From positions 52,486-116,485 of the forward strand of contig JAEUPP010000043.1 in NCBI GenBank assembly GCA_016790075.1: 64,000 bases of DNA, given 5' to 3'. Of this stretch, positions 8,842-19,182 are shown one piece after another. Positions within the stretch are counted from its first letter, which is position 1. The number at the start of each line of letters is the position of its first letter. The notes beneath the pieces were generated by a model. It was not told where the DNA came from, searched no databases, and saw nothing but the letters and a program-made list of their open reading frames with translations. Source of the stretch: Rhodanobacteraceae bacterium (GTDB taxonomy: Bacteria > Pseudomonadota > Gammaproteobacteria > Xanthomonadales > Rhodanobacteraceae). The translations under genes were made by a program, and so were the position numbers.

Positions 8842-11800
8842 ATGAATCTCACGCGCATACTTCAAAACAGATGCATGCAAACACTGACTGCAGCGGCGCT
8901 AACGTTCGCGACGCTGCAAGTCCAAGCGATGGATTGCCCCACATCGCCGACACAGTTCAAGAATGTATCGATTCCCAACCCCAATCCGCCGCCCGCTGCG
9001 GGCGAATTTCCGGCGGACCTGGACAAAATTCTGGCGTACGTCACCAGCAACAACATCACCACGGTAAAGCAGTTTCTCGACCACCTGCCGCTGCATCTGC
9101 GCAAGCACTATTCGTTCGTCAGAGAGACTGGTGGACTGAATGAAACCAGCGTCAGCAATCCCGGCCTGCTGACCTGGGGTTCCGACGCCCGCTTCATGAT
9201 GAACCTGGGTTCAAAGCGCGGCGCGCCGCTGTACGACGTCGTGGACCTGGCGCAACTGAAGGACAATGGCGACTGGGAGTTTCGCGCTCTGGATTTTCGC
9301 GGTGCAACGCCGCAGTTGAGCCCGATTGGCGGCACTGGCGGCGAATGTCGCCAGTGCCATGCGAAAGGCGGAAACGTCAATGTGGCGGGCTCACTGCGCC
9401 CCATTCTGGGCAACTACCTGCACTGGGACGGATTCATCTCGAATTCCGGCGGCGCAGGTGGTGAACATGTCATGCCGGATGAGAAACCGATTCTCGATGC
9501 GATCAAAGCCCACACGCAGAACAACGACCGGTTTCATAGCATCATCATCAGCGACTCCTATTACTCGCAGGTCGGCACGTCCAATCATATGCCGGACCAT
9601 GCCTATGGCCCCGGACTGACCATCTTCAACACGGAAATGTCGACGTCGGTTGCAGAGAGCGTGCACAAGCGGCTCTCGCGCAACGCGAACTACCGTGGCT
9701 TGCGCGAGGAAATCCTGGCGCTGAGTTACTGCGACAATGCCGGCGCACTGACTGCCCAGCAGAAGAACAGAATCCTGGATCTGACGGAAAGCCTGGGCGG
9801 CGCCCGCGCCGACTACGCAGCGTACAACAGCTGGGCAACGGCCTATCAAGCGCTGGGCATCGAGCCCAAGCACGAGTTCCCGCTGCACTTCAAGACGAAG
9901 AACGCCGGCTCGGTAACGGACAACGATATCAACTGGAATACCGGCGTATCGAACATTCGGGAAGTGGTCGATTTCCTGATCCTGATGGAACTGGCCAAGG
10001 AAAATGTTCCGTTGAACAACCTGCTGGCGAGCTATCAGACCTCCTACGACATGACGGGAGGATGCTCATTCAACAGCTTGAAAGACCATCTGGATCACAA
10101 GGAATACGCGCTGTTCACGTTGAAGGGCAACGCGCGTCAGAAGGCTCGCGAAAGCTACTACGACATTGACTATGTCCGAATTCACGCGAGTCTGGACAAT
10201 GTGAAGAATCAGCTGTGCGGGATGCTGACTAGTGACATCGGGCTAGGCACCATCGGTACTCCTGGCAACAGCACCAACCTACCTCCGGTTGCCCGGGCGA
10301 ATGGCCCCTACAGCGGGTCGGCCGGTGTGGACATTGCCTTCAGCAGTGCCGGCAGCAGCGATCCCGACGGCAGTATTTCCTCGTACAACTGGGACTTCGG
10401 CGACGGTGGCAGCAGTGCCGCTGCCAATCCTGTGCATCGCTACACAGCCGCTGGAAACTACGCGGTCACCCTGACGGTTACGGACAACAAGGGTGCCAGC
10501 AAGCAAGCCACTACCAGTTCGGTCGTTACCGATCCCAACTCCGGAGCAGAGCGCGCCCTGCAGAACGGGGTTCCGAAGAGCGGGCTATCGGGCAGTGCCA
10601 GCCAGGAACTCAAGTACTACATCGATGTGCCGGCTGGCGCGACCAACCTCGTCATCAAGACATCGGGCGGCAGCGGCGATGTCGACCTGTATACGCGGCT
10701 GGATGCCGAACCCACCACGAGTGTCTATTCGTGCCGCCCCTATCTGAGCAACAATGACGAAACCTGTACTACGGCCAGCCCAAGCCCTGGACGCTGGCAT
10801 GTACTGCTGAAAGGCTATTCTGCTTTTTCGGGCGTAACGTTGACTGCGTCGTATACCGTCAATACCAACCAGGCACCCGTCGCGAGGACGAACGGTCCGT
10901 ATACCGGACGCGCGAACAGCCCGATTCAATTCAGTAGTGCAGGCTCGTCGGATCCCGATGGCACCATCAGTGGTTTCAAATGGACGTTCGGCGATGGCAC
11001 GGACAGCACGTCCGCGAATCCCAGCCATGCGTACGCCTCGGCCGGAACATACAGCGTCAGTTTGACCGTAACCGACAACAGGGGGGCGACCCACCAGGGT
11101 TTGACGACCGCCACCGTCGTCGCCAATACCAACCAGCCGCCATCAGCTAACGCTAATGGCCCGTACACTGGCGTGGCTGGAGCGAATATCGCGTTCAGCA
11201 GTTCGGGCTCCGTGGATCCAGAGGGGCAAGCGGTCACCTACCTCTGGGACTTCGGCGACGGCACGACCAGCACGGCACAGAATCCCGCGCACGTGTACGC
11301 GACCGCTGGCAGCTACGTCGCAAAGCTGACGGTTACCGACAATCTCGGTGCTTCGAGCAGTGCCAATGCGAACGTGACCGTAGCTACAACGGCGCAGAAC
11401 GGCACGCAGTTGAGCAATGGCGTTCCGGTTACCGGACTGTCCGGTGCCGCGGGTCAGGAGCTGAAATACTATGTGCACGTCCATGGCGCCAACCCCAAGA
11501 ATCTGAAGATCAGCATGTCAGGTGGCACGGGTGACGCGGATCTTCATGTCAAGCGAGGAGTGCCGCCTACCGTCAACTCGTACGACTGTCGGCCCTATCT
11601 GAGTGGCAATGCAGAAGACTGCACCATTGCATCTCCCACTCATCATGACAGCTATTTCGTCATGATCCGCGGCTACAGCGCGTTCTCCGGCGTAACGCTG
11701 ACGGCCACGTACGACGAAGGAAATGCTACCGGCAACAATTACCTGATGACGGTCCAGAACTCGTCGCAGTACGGCAACTACCTGGCAGGCGGTGCCACGT

Positions 11801-12951
11801 CGACCCGGAACGGCATGAGTCTTTATGTGTTCGACTCGGATAGGGGTACCGGTGGCAGTCAGTGCTACGGCACTTGCGCAGCAACATGGCCGCCCCTCAC
11901 GGTCGCCAGCGCCAGCGCGATAACCGCGCCGGCAGGTGTCAACAATCTCGGTACCATCACGCGCACGGATGGCACCCTGCAGGTCACTCTCGATGGGCGT
12001 CCTCTGTATTTCTATACAGGCGACAGTGCCGTTGGAGATACCAGGGGTCACTCCAGTGGTGGCGCTTGGTGGCTGGCAGCCGTAGGCGGACCGGCGTCCA
12101 ACAGCGAGTATGGAATTCTCAATGCCTGCGGTCTGGGTCGCCCGGCGATCGCGAATCAGAATATCGATCTTGGCAAGGCCTATTGCGTCAGCAACGCGCC
12201 GAGCAATCAGCAGCAGGTCCGATTCAAATACACGCCCAAGCCATCGGACGTCGGCAAAGACGTATTGTTCACCATCGGTCACGGTACCGGCATCGCGGGC
12301 ATTACTGCCAATCAGGACTTTGGCAATTACGCCAGCCAGTCCGACTTCACGGCGAACCCGTCCCTCGTTTACGGCTCCTTTGGTCTGGATCCGAGAAACC
12401 AGAGGCGCACCTACAATCGGGTCATTGTCAAAAATGTGCAGGCGAACAAAGATATCTGGATCGCCGTCATTGCCGGAAGCGGGGGCTTTGGTGGGGTCGC
12501 CATCAAGGGCGAGCAGATCGTTCCTGTCAGCAGCACCTTGCCGGACGCGTGCGCCGCGGGAAAACCCGAAATAACGGATCAGTATGTCAATCTCGGCGAA
12601 GCGGTTTGTGGCAAAGCTTCACCAGGTCCTGGCTACTATACGCATTTCACGTACCGTCCAACCGCGTCGGAAGCCGGCAAGAACTTCATCCTGGAAACCA
12701 ACTACGGCACTGGCAATGCCAACATGACTGCAAACCAGCACTACAGTAATGCACCGACGTCCGGTGGAACGGCTTTCGCTCACGAGGAACACCTGGCAGA
12801 TCGCCCTGACCTGGTCTTCTCCTCGTTCAGAGAAGGTGTGCAACAGCGGATCGTTTACCCGAATGCCGAGGCAGGAAAAGACATCCTTGTTGTCATTCCG
12901 CCGGGCCCCAACGGGTTCTCGAAGTTTACCTTCCGCATCAGTGTCGAGTAA
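8842..12951 (+). CDS. Secreted mosaic protein: CxxCH region, 3 PKD, 2 PPC, COG4315-type repeat, tandem C-terminal repeat
   Basis: The 1369-residue protein starts at the ATG at 8842, which gives a proper signal peptide ending near QVQA; the frame is open 96 bases upstream but gives no signal. The N-terminal ~475 residues are unrecognised apart from a CRQCH haem c-type motif (169-173). Then come PKD (about 480-565), PPC (570-672), two PKDs (677-763, 764-850), PPC (852-960), a region like the COG4315 lipoprotein repeat (964-1083, with GTCAATWPPL and LYFYTGDSAVGDT), and two related ~130-residue units (from about 1095 and 1237). The role is unknown; an exported, possibly haem-bearing, surface or secreted protein is inferred. 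It ends at a strong terminator. Confidence 0.85.
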   Translation: MNLTRILQNRCMQTLTAAALTFATLQVQAMDCPTSPTQFKNVSIPNPNPPPAAGEFPADLDKILAYVTSNNITTVKQFLDHLPLHLRKHYSFVRETGGLNETSVSNPGLLTWGSDARFMMNLGSKRGAPLYDVVDLAQLKDNGDWEFRALDFRGATPQLSPIGGTGGECRQCHAKGGNVNVAGSLRPILGNYLHWDGFISNSGGAGGEHVMPDEKPILDAIKAHTQNNDRFHSIIISDSYYSQVGTSNHMPDHAYGPGLTIFNTEMSTSVAESVHKRLSRNANYRGLREEILALSYCDNAGALTAQQKNRILDLTESLGGARADYAAYNSWATAYQALGIEPKHEFPLHFKTKNAGSVTDNDINWNTGVSNIREVVDFLILMELAKENVPLNNLLASYQTSYDMTGGCSFNSLKDHLDHKEYALFTLKGNARQKARESYYDIDYVRIHASLDNVKNQLCGMLTSDIGLGTIGTPGNSTNLPPVARANGPYSGSAGVDIAFSSAGSSDPDGSISSYNWDFGDGGSSAAANPVHRYTAAGNYAVTLTVTDNKGASKQATTSSVVTDPNSGAERALQNGVPKSGLSGSASQELKYYIDVPAGATNLVIKTSGGSGDVDLYTRLDAEPTTSVYSCRPYLSNNDETCTTASPSPGRWHVLLKGYSAFSGVTLTASYTVNTNQAPVARTNGPYTGRANSPIQFSSAGSSDPDGTISGFKWTFGDGTDSTSANPSHAYASAGTYSVSLTVTDNRGATHQGLTTATVVANTNQPPSANANGPYTGVAGANIAFSSSGSVDPEGQAVTYLWDFGDGTTSTAQNPAHVYATAGSYVAKLTVTDNLGASSSANANVTVATTAQNGTQLSNGVPVTGLSGAAGQELKYYVHVHGANPKNLKISMSGGTGDADLHVKRGVPPTVNSYDCRPYLSGNAEDCTIASPTHHDSYFVMIRGYSAFSGVTLTATYDEGNATGNNYLMTVQNSSQYGNYLAGGATSTRNGMSLYVFDSDRGTGGSQCYGTCAATWPPLTVASASAITAPAGVNNLGTITRTDGTLQVTLDGRPLYFYTGDSAVGDTRGHSSGGAWWLAAVGGPASNSEYGILNACGLGRPAIANQNIDLGKAYCVSNAPSNQQQVRFKYTPKPSDVGKDVLFTIGHGTGIAGITANQDFGNYASQSDFTANPSLVYGSFGLDPRNQRRTYNRVIVKNVQANKDIWIAVIAGSGGFGGVAIKGEQIVPVSSTLPDACAAGKPEITDQYVNLGEAVCGKASPGPGYYTHFTYRPTASEAGKNFILETNYGTGNANMTANQHYSNAPTSGGTAFAHEEHLADRPDLVFSSFREGVQQRIVYPNAEAGKDILVVIPPGPNGFSKFTFRISVE

Positions 12952-12981
12952 GCGTCAACCGTTGTTGGGCAGGTAACACCC

Positions 12982-13018
12982 AAAGTGCCGGTCGGACGTT
13001 CCGATCGGCACTTTTTTT
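12982..13018 (+). terminator. Rho-independent terminator of the mosaic exoprotein gene
   Basis: A long GC-rich stem (AAAGTGCCGGTCGGA paired with TCCGATCGGCACTTT, with one wobble pair) and a 3-base loop is followed by a run of seven T. It lies 30 bases past the stop codon and separates two convergent genes. Confidence 0.92.
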
Positions 13019-13155
13019 GGTTCCCACGAAAGACCCTCGCTGACTCAATACCAGGCGCTGGGCTCGTGCTTCGGAACGCAGGCTACTGTGAATGCGTGGT
13101 GGGCGCGCGAAACGGGGTCGGCTTGGGATTTCGCCAGCGCCCGGCACATTGGCCG

Positions 13156-16100
13156 CTAGGGATAGCTGTAGGTGTAATCCCCCGTAGCAGGCCAGTAGTT
13201 GCCGGAAACATTGGCCCAGCCGACTACAGCCTGGTTGCTGGGAAAATTAGGTGCCGATACGACGGAACCATTGCGCAACGCGCGCAGGCGGAAGCTGGTC
13301 GCAAGGCCGTTGCCGGAGTAGATGCGTACGGCGACGTGGTAGGTGCCGTGAGGCGGACTGCTCCAGTAGGCGATATCGGGTCCTGTATCGCCTATCGTGT
13401 CCTGTACGTAATGCTCGGGATCGTCGTAGGTGAAAACGCGCCCGGTCGGGTCCTGGATAACCATGTCGAAATCGGCGTTAGTGGATTCTTCCAGTTCGAA
13501 CGCCAGCGCGGAATTGATTGGTTCGGCGTTTCTTACGGAATAAGTGAACGGTTCGGACTCACTGCAGTCGCGAGGACTTCCACCCGCGGGTGTTGGTGGG
13601 CAAGTCCGCACTCTCCAGCGATAGGTGTGGCCGGGAGTGCGGACGCCGCTGATGCTGGCGGAGCCCCGCGATGCCGGCCCTTCCGCGTAGGTCGAGCCCG
13701 ATCCGGTTGTGACATCGGTAATGAACAGGCTGGAGGTGGAGGCATTGGAGTCGACACTGGACCAGGAGAACGTGATCGGATTGGCGTTCGCCTCGATCGA
13801 CTGCCCGTTTGTCGGCGATGCGTTCACTGCGCTGGCAAGCGTCTTCACCACGTACGTGCGATGGCTCGAGTCCACTGCAATGAGACTGGGGGCCGGGCCC
13901 TTGGTAGTCACCCACCACTCGTAGACGCGGCCCGCGGACGAACCGCTGAGCAGCACGTCGTTCAATGTCTTGTTCAGCGCGCTGCCCACGTTGTAGTCCG
14001 ATACCGTGCCGTTGGGACGTTTCACGTGCAGTACGTAGCTGCTGGCGCGCGGTATGCTGTTCCAGGCAAATCGCAGCGCGCAGATACTCGGGCTGCCTGT
14101 GGAACTGCATTGCCATTGGGTCGCGCCATTGGCCGGTTCGTTGCCTTGCGCCCTTGGTGCCAGGCTGAAATCGACGGTGAAGCTGCGCGTCGTGGCGCTG
14201 TCCACGGATTCTGCCGGCAAGGCGTAAGGGCCTGCGAACAGGGTCGGGCTGCGGGCTGTGACACGCCAGTTGTATACGCGTCCATCAGTGATGCCCGATT
14301 GGTTGTTCAGGTCGAAATCGAAACTGGGTGATACCACACTGCTGCCCAACAACGATGCACCGCTGCGTATGTCGTAGACCGGTTCGCTCAGCACCCCGCT
14401 CGTCGTCCAGGCCATGCGAACAATGGCGTTGTCCCCGAACGGCGCGATTCGGACATTATTGGCCGGAGCCGTCAGGTTGACTGTAACGTCTGGCGTCACT
14501 ACCGAGAGCGTCTCGCTATAGGACGTCGCGTACTCGTTGAACAGGCTGTCGCGCCAGTCCGAGCGGGCGCGCACGCGGGCCAGCAGGGTCTTGTTCTTGG
14601 GCGCAGAAACCGTGAAGGAGCCACAGTCGCCGGACAAGGGATCGCAGTCGCCGCGGGTAGTTGCCGCGTAGACCAGCGTGGTGAAGTCCGGAGACGTCGG
14701 GTTGGCCAGTTCAAGCCGGTACTCCATGCCGGACTCGCTTCCCACATCCAGGCTCACGGGATCGTAGTAAACGTCGACGCCGTGCTTCCACGCCCACTCG
14801 TGCGCGGGCAGGTGTGCGTGTACCTCGAACTCAGGCGGGGTAACGAGGCGAGGCGCCGTGGTCGTTGCTCGCGAGCGCACCCAGGTGCAGAAGGCTTCGC
14901 GGCCTGCACACAGAGTGCTATCAGTCGCGGTCGTTCTGGCGCGCCAATAGTGATTCGTGGCGGGCTTGAGGTTCCAGCGTGCTTCGGCAGCGAACGGTGT
15001 CGCCGTCCGATTGGTGGCCACAGCGGTAGCAATCATGGCTTGTGGCGGCGTTGCGCCGGGGTTTGGCGTGAACGTCGCGCTGTTCGACAGCTCGAACTGC
15101 ATATTGCTTTCGTAGCCGTATTTCAGCCGCACGCGGACGGGCACATCTTTCAGCGTGGCGGATGGATTCGGTGTCAGGTTGATGGCGAGATATTCGTTGT
15201 CCCAGACCGCGCCGAAACGATCGCCGACACCGACTGAGGACCAGGCATCCATAGTGGCGATGTATTCCGGCGACTTGACCCAGCCCGGAACCGGGTCCGG
15301 ATACAGTACGCTGGCTGCATTCAGGCTTGCGGCGCGCACCGAGGCAAAGGACGGCGCAGGTCCCAACTGCTGCATGGTCAGGAAGGCGATGCGACGTGCC
15401 GCTATCGGGCCTAGCGGAAATACATCGTAGGCTTGGCCGAGTTCGTTGGTGCCGGTTCCACCGGTGACAAGCCGGTAATACCAGTGTCCGATAATCGTCG
15501 CATTGTGATGGGACCCACAGCGGTCGTTGGCGTCAGTACAAGCGGTGCCCGGTGGGAAATACAGATAGTTGGGACCGCCGGCAGTCGTTGGGTAGGGGCT
15601 GCGGCTATCGCTGATCGCACCTGGCGTGGCCAGATTCCGATAGCCGATGCCGACCCGGCTGCCGATGGTGACCCTGTGCCCCAGGGACCAGGAGAAATTT
15701 GTCGGCGTTGCACCAAATTCCACGATTTTGCCAAGCACGTCGCTGAAACCCTCGTCGATCGCAGCGGCGTCGCCGGTGAAGGCGTAGCCCGCATTGGCGG
15801 GTGCTTTGTGAATGATGCCGTGGCCGACCTCGTGGGCGAGTATGTCCAGATCGACCATCGGACCATCAGTCGTTCCGTTGCCGCCACCGGCAAGGATAAA
15901 GTTACTGCCCCAATCAAAAAAAGCGTTCGCCAGCTGGTCAGACACGTAGTAAGCATCGTAGGTCAGATTGCTCGAACCGTCGAAGCCACGAAATCCACCG
16001 CTGCCGCTGGGGCTTGGAAAGGTCGTATTGATAAAGCTGTGGATGTTTTGCAGGCTGATGATCTGAGATAGCGCCGGGTACCAGGCCGGAGGTGCGTCGT

Positions 16101-17169
16101 CGAACTTCCCGTCGGCGCCGCCCGGCGGAGCGATGCTAGGTAGAGCTGGACCGTGTTTGCCTGTCCGCAGGGAGGTGCTTGTGTCCGGATCGACGTATGG
16201 CGTCCGGCTCGCGATCATGGCGGCGAAGTCCAGCGCGCCAGTCGCCGGCACAGTGATCATTCTGGGAATGTTCCAGAAGTTGATACCGGGCAATTGATCC
16301 TGCTGAAAGCGGCCAAGATGGTAGGTGGCGTAGTTGTGATCGGTGTCGATGAACTGTCGCACCGTCAGCGGCTGCAGTCCGTCGTAAAGCGTCATGCCGA
16401 CGGACGAAACATTCTGCTGTGTCGTCCCGCCGGGGCCAGCCGCTTTCGTCGCATTGTTGCGTGGAGTGGTTTCAGCTGCTGGCGTTGGCGCACTCAGTTC
16501 CGACCGTGTGCTCCAGGACTGGATCAGCTCGCCCGTCTTGGCATCCACATCCATGCTGGCGGCTGCTGCGTCATCGCTGATGCGGTAGGCGAGGCGCGGT
16601 CGGGTTGCAGTTCCCGAGCCGGCCTGCATGATCAGGCCCAGGCGAGTTTTCACTCTGCTGGCGGACGAAATTTTTGCAGCCATTTCAATCGAAAGAGACT
16701 TTTTGCCTTTCTCCAGTGCGGCTGCGGCAGTTATCGCCGGCGCGACGTCGACACTGAGATGGGGAAACAGGTTGCCGTGACCGCTGGTCACGCGGCCATC
16801 ACGCTCGTAGAGGACGTAGAGGCTGTCCAGCACTTGTACACCGCGATGAAACTGCACGTAGTGGTGTACGACGTTGCCGAGGTCATCCGGTAACGAGGCC
16901 GTTTCCTGGATCGTGTCGGCCGCTGAGAGTCCGAATTCAGCCGCGTGGGTCTGAAAGAAACTCGCTGCCGATTCGGCTTGCGTGGGTGCGGTGCTGAACC
17001 CCAGGATGCGGTTGTCGCCGCTTGCGGCGCGCTCGACGGACTGCAATGCGGTGTTGGGTGGCGCGTTCAAGATGCGCGGTTCCATGCCGCTGGCGTGCTG
17101 CGCCGCGATAACGGCCAGCGCGGCGACAGCAGTTACCAGCCCGCGCCGGTGAAAGTGAGACTTTTCCAT
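13156..17169 (-). CDS. Secreted M4 (thermolysin-family) metalloprotease with FTP propeptide and fibronectin-like/PPC-like C-terminus
   Basis: The 1337-residue protein starts at the ATG complementary to 17167-17169; this choice yields a clean signal peptide (HFHRRGLVTAVAALAVIAAQHASG). Residues ~45-130 resemble the FTP/PepSY inhibitory propeptide of thermolysins. The catalytic centre is HEVGHG (His446, Glu447, His450) with DEGFSD, whose Glu473 is the expected third zinc ligand. A long C-terminal part (about 560-1337) contains fibronectin type III-like segments and ends in a PPC-like domain. M4 enzymes are autoprocessed extracellular endopeptidases. The last ~75 residues are duplicated as a broken remnant at 5099-5327. 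The gene is convergent with the mosaic exoprotein. Confidence 0.9.
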   Translation of the reverse strand: MEKSHFHRRGLVTAVAALAVIAAQHASGMEPRILNAPPNTALQSVERAASGDNRILGFSTAPTQAESAASFFQTHAAEFGLSAADTIQETASLPDDLGNVVHHYVQFHRGVQVLDSLYVLYERDGRVTSGHGNLFPHLSVDVAPAITAAAALEKGKKSLSIEMAAKISSASRVKTRLGLIMQAGSGTATRPRLAYRISDDAAAASMDVDAKTGELIQSWSTRSELSAPTPAAETTPRNNATKAAGPGGTTQQNVSSVGMTLYDGLQPLTVRQFIDTDHNYATYHLGRFQQDQLPGINFWNIPRMITVPATGALDFAAMIASRTPYVDPDTSTSLRTGKHGPALPSIAPPGGADGKFDDAPPAWYPALSQIISLQNIHSFINTTFPSPSGSGGFRGFDGSSNLTYDAYYVSDQLANAFFDWGSNFILAGGGNGTTDGPMVDLDILAHEVGHGIIHKAPANAGYAFTGDAAAIDEGFSDVLGKIVEFGATPTNFSWSLGHRVTIGSRVGIGYRNLATPGAISDSRSPYPTTAGGPNYLYFPPGTACTDANDRCGSHHNATIIGHWYYRLVTGGTGTNELGQAYDVFPLGPIAARRIAFLTMQQLGPAPSFASVRAASLNAASVLYPDPVPGWVKSPEYIATMDAWSSVGVGDRFGAVWDNEYLAINLTPNPSATLKDVPVRVRLKYGYESNMQFELSNSATFTPNPGATPPQAMIATAVATNRTATPFAAEARWNLKPATNHYWRARTTATDSTLCAGREAFCTWVRSRATTTAPRLVTPPEFEVHAHLPAHEWAWKHGVDVYYDPVSLDVGSESGMEYRLELANPTSPDFTTLVYAATTRGDCDPLSGDCGSFTVSAPKNKTLLARVRARSDWRDSLFNEYATSYSETLSVVTPDVTVNLTAPANNVRIAPFGDNAIVRMAWTTSGVLSEPVYDIRSGASLLGSSVVSPSFDFDLNNQSGITDGRVYNWRVTARSPTLFAGPYALPAESVDSATTRSFTVDFSLAPRAQGNEPANGATQWQCSSTGSPSICALRFAWNSIPRASSYVLHVKRPNGTVSDYNVGSALNKTLNDVLLSGSSAGRVYEWWVTTKGPAPSLIAVDSSHRTYVVKTLASAVNASPTNGQSIEANANPITFSWSSVDSNASTSSLFITDVTTGSGSTYAEGPASRGSASISGVRTPGHTYRWRVRTCPPTPAGGSPRDCSESEPFTYSVRNAEPINSALAFELEESTNADFDMVIQDPTGRVFTYDDPEHYVQDTIGDTGPDIAYWSSPPHGTYHVAVRIYSGNGLATSFRLRALRNGSVVSAPNFPSNQAVVGWANVSGNYWPATGDYTYSYP

Positions 17170-17619
17170 GAAAATACCTGTCGTGATTGGCGGTAGGGCT
17201 AAGCGGAGAACCCATCTCTGCAAAGCCCTCGCATGGATACGATCCAACGCCCCGAAATCCGCCAAGGTTCTTCAAGGATTTCTTGCTTGCGGAGGAAACA
17301 TGCGCGGTTGCCCCGAGGTTGCGGCACAGGCGTCACCACTTTCCAGCGTGCGCGCGCGCCGCGGCTTGTTGCCGCAGTCCAGACCAGGCGAATGCATCGC
17401 GGCTATGCTTCTCCGTATGAATCCCCGATCGCTGGCGCCTGCGGTGCTCTACGCGCCGTTCGCCGCCAAGGCACTCGTCTCACCCTCCTGCTTGACTGGG
17501 TCGCGGCTGACGGCGGCCATCGCGCGAGTGGCGTTCATATCCACACCCAACGGGGTCTGCCATAGCCGTGCTGGCCGGCCGGCGGGCATTGGCCACATTC
17601 ACCGGAAGGAACCTGGCTG
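17170..17619. other. Divergent intergenic region between the M4 protease and cydA
   Basis: This 450-base gap must hold the promoters of the minus-strand protease and the plus-strand cyd operon. A plus-strand frame runs through it but its product is low-complexity Arg/Ala/Pro-rich and unrecognised. No convincing FNR- or ArcA-like site or -35/-10 pair was found by eye. Confidence 0.4.
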
Positions 17620-19170
17620 ATGATCTCCGACACCGTGGTGGAACTGTCGCGTCTGCAGTTCGCGGCGACCGCGCTGTATCATTTCTTGTTCGTTCCTTTG
17701 ACCCTGGGACTGTCGTTCCTGCTCGCGATCATGGAGTCGGTCTATGTGATGACCGGCAAGCCGGTCTACCGGCAGATGACCCAGTTCTGGGGCAAGCTCT
17801 TCGGCATCAATTTCGCGCTTGGTGTTGCCACCGGCATCACCATGGAATTCCAGTTCGGCATGAACTGGTCGTATTACTCGCAGTACGTCGGTGATGTCTT
17901 CGGCACGCCGCTGGCGATAGAAGGCCTGATGGCCTTCTTTCTCGAATCGACCTTTGTCGGCCTGTTCTTTTTTGGTTGGGATCGGCTGAGCAAGGTCAAG
18001 CACCTGATGGTGACCTGGCTGGTTGCGCTAGGCTCGAATTTTTCCGCATTGTGGATATTGGTCGCGAACGCCTGGATGCAGTATCCGGTCGGTGCGGAGT
18101 TCAATCCCGATACGCTGCGCATGGAGCTCACGAGTTTTGCGCAGGTGTTCTTCAGTCCGGTCGCGCAGGTCAAGTTCGTGCACACGGTGTCGGCGGGCTA
18201 CGTTACGGGCGCCTGTTTCGTGCTGGGCATCAGCGCGTGGTATCTGCTCAAAGGTCGGCATATCGCATTCGCACAGCGTTCGTTCGCCATTGCTTCCGCC
18301 TTCGGTCTCGCGGCGACGCTGTCCGTGATTACGCTCGGGGACGAATCGGGTTATGAGCTGGGTCATGTGCAGAAAGTAAAACTCGCGGCGATTGAGGCCA
18401 TGTGGGAGACGCACGAACCGCCCGCGCCGTTCACCGTTATCGGCTTCATCGATCAGGACAACATGACGACGAATCATGCGGTCGAGATTCCCTGGCTGAT
18501 GGGCATCATCGCCACGCGTTCGGTGACCAAGCCGGTAACCGGGCTCAAGGATCTCGTCGCCGAGCATGAACAGCGCATACGCCGCGGCATGCAGGCGTAT
18601 GCAGCGCTGCAGCAGCTGCGTGCCAATCCCGATGACGCGCAAGCCAGGGCGAACTTCATCGAGCTGCGGCGCGACCTGGGCTACGGGTTGCTGCTCAAGC
18701 GCCGCGTACCGGATGTGGTCGATGCCACCGACGCACAGATCGCGCAGACCGCGCGTGACGCCATTCCACCGGTAGCGCCGCTGTTCTGGGCCTTTCGCAT
18801 CATGGTTGGCTGTGGTGTGCTGATGCTGCTGGTCTTCGTGCTGGCGCTGATCTCCGCATCACGCCGCGCCATCATGCGCCAGCGCTGGGTGCTCAAGCTG
18901 GCCGTCCTGGCTATTCCCCTGCCGTGGATTGCGTCGGAGGCGGGCTGGATAGTCGCCGAGCTGGGCCGGCAGCCCTGGACCGTGGCCGAGGTGCTGCCGA
19001 CCTGGATGAGTGTGTCCTCGCTGACCGTCGGCGACCTCCTTTTCAGCCTGACGGGTTTCCTGCTGCTGTATACGGCGCTGCTGGTGGTGGAGATGTATCT
19101 GATGGTCAAGTTCGCGCGCAAAGGCCCGGCCGAGCTTGATCTTGCAGCGGCTGTGCCGGCTCAGGCCTGA
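17620..19170 (+). CDS. cydA: Cytochrome bd ubiquinol oxidase subunit I
   Basis: This 516-residue inner-membrane protein oxidises ubiquinol and reduces oxygen to water without pumping protons. It follows E. coli CydA closely. [19 protein letters not shown] carries His21, which corresponds to the haem b595 ligand. [11 protein letters not shown] begins the quinol-binding Q-loop. The loop is long (IRRGMQAY to [10 protein letters not shown]), which places it in the L-type subfamily, not the cyanide-insensitive short-loop CioA type. RQPW and GEVLPT near residue 455 are conserved. A GGAAGG ribosome site precedes the ATG. It is the first gene of cydABX-DC. Confidence 0.97.
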   Translation: MISDTVVELSRLQFAATALYHFLFVPLTLGLSFLLAIMESVYVMTGKPVYRQMTQFWGKLFGINFALGVATGITMEFQFGMNWSYYSQYVGDVFGTPLAIEGLMAFFLESTFVGLFFFGWDRLSKVKHLMVTWLVALGSNFSALWILVANAWMQYPVGAEFNPDTLRMELTSFAQVFFSPVAQVKFVHTVSAGYVTGACFVLGISAWYLLKGRHIAFAQRSFAIASAFGLAATLSVITLGDESGYELGHVQKVKLAAIEAMWETHEPPAPFTVIGFIDQDNMTTNHAVEIPWLMGIIATRSVTKPVTGLKDLVAEHEQRIRRGMQAYAALQQLRANPDDAQARANFIELRRDLGYGLLLKRRVPDVVDATDAQIAQTARDAIPPVAPLFWAFRIMVGCGVLMLLVFVLALISASRRAIMRQRWVLKLAVLAIPLPWIASEAGWIVAELGRQPWTVAEVLPTWMSVSSLTVGDLLFSLTGFLLLYTALLVVEMYLMVKFARKGPAELDLAAAVPAQA

Positions 19171-19182
19171 GGAGAGCGCCAT

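Noticed and set aside
12985-14331. Plus-strand 448-codon open frame opposite the M4 protease 3' half
   Set aside because: It lies wholly antisense to a gene with clear protease motifs, and its product is a Gly/Arg/Val-rich mixture with no recognisable domain. It is a by-product of GC-rich codon use.
17168-17620. Plus-strand 150-codon frame in the M4 protease-cydA gap
   Set aside because: No ribosome site at its start, product low-complexity and unrecognised, and it overlaps the start of both flanking genes.
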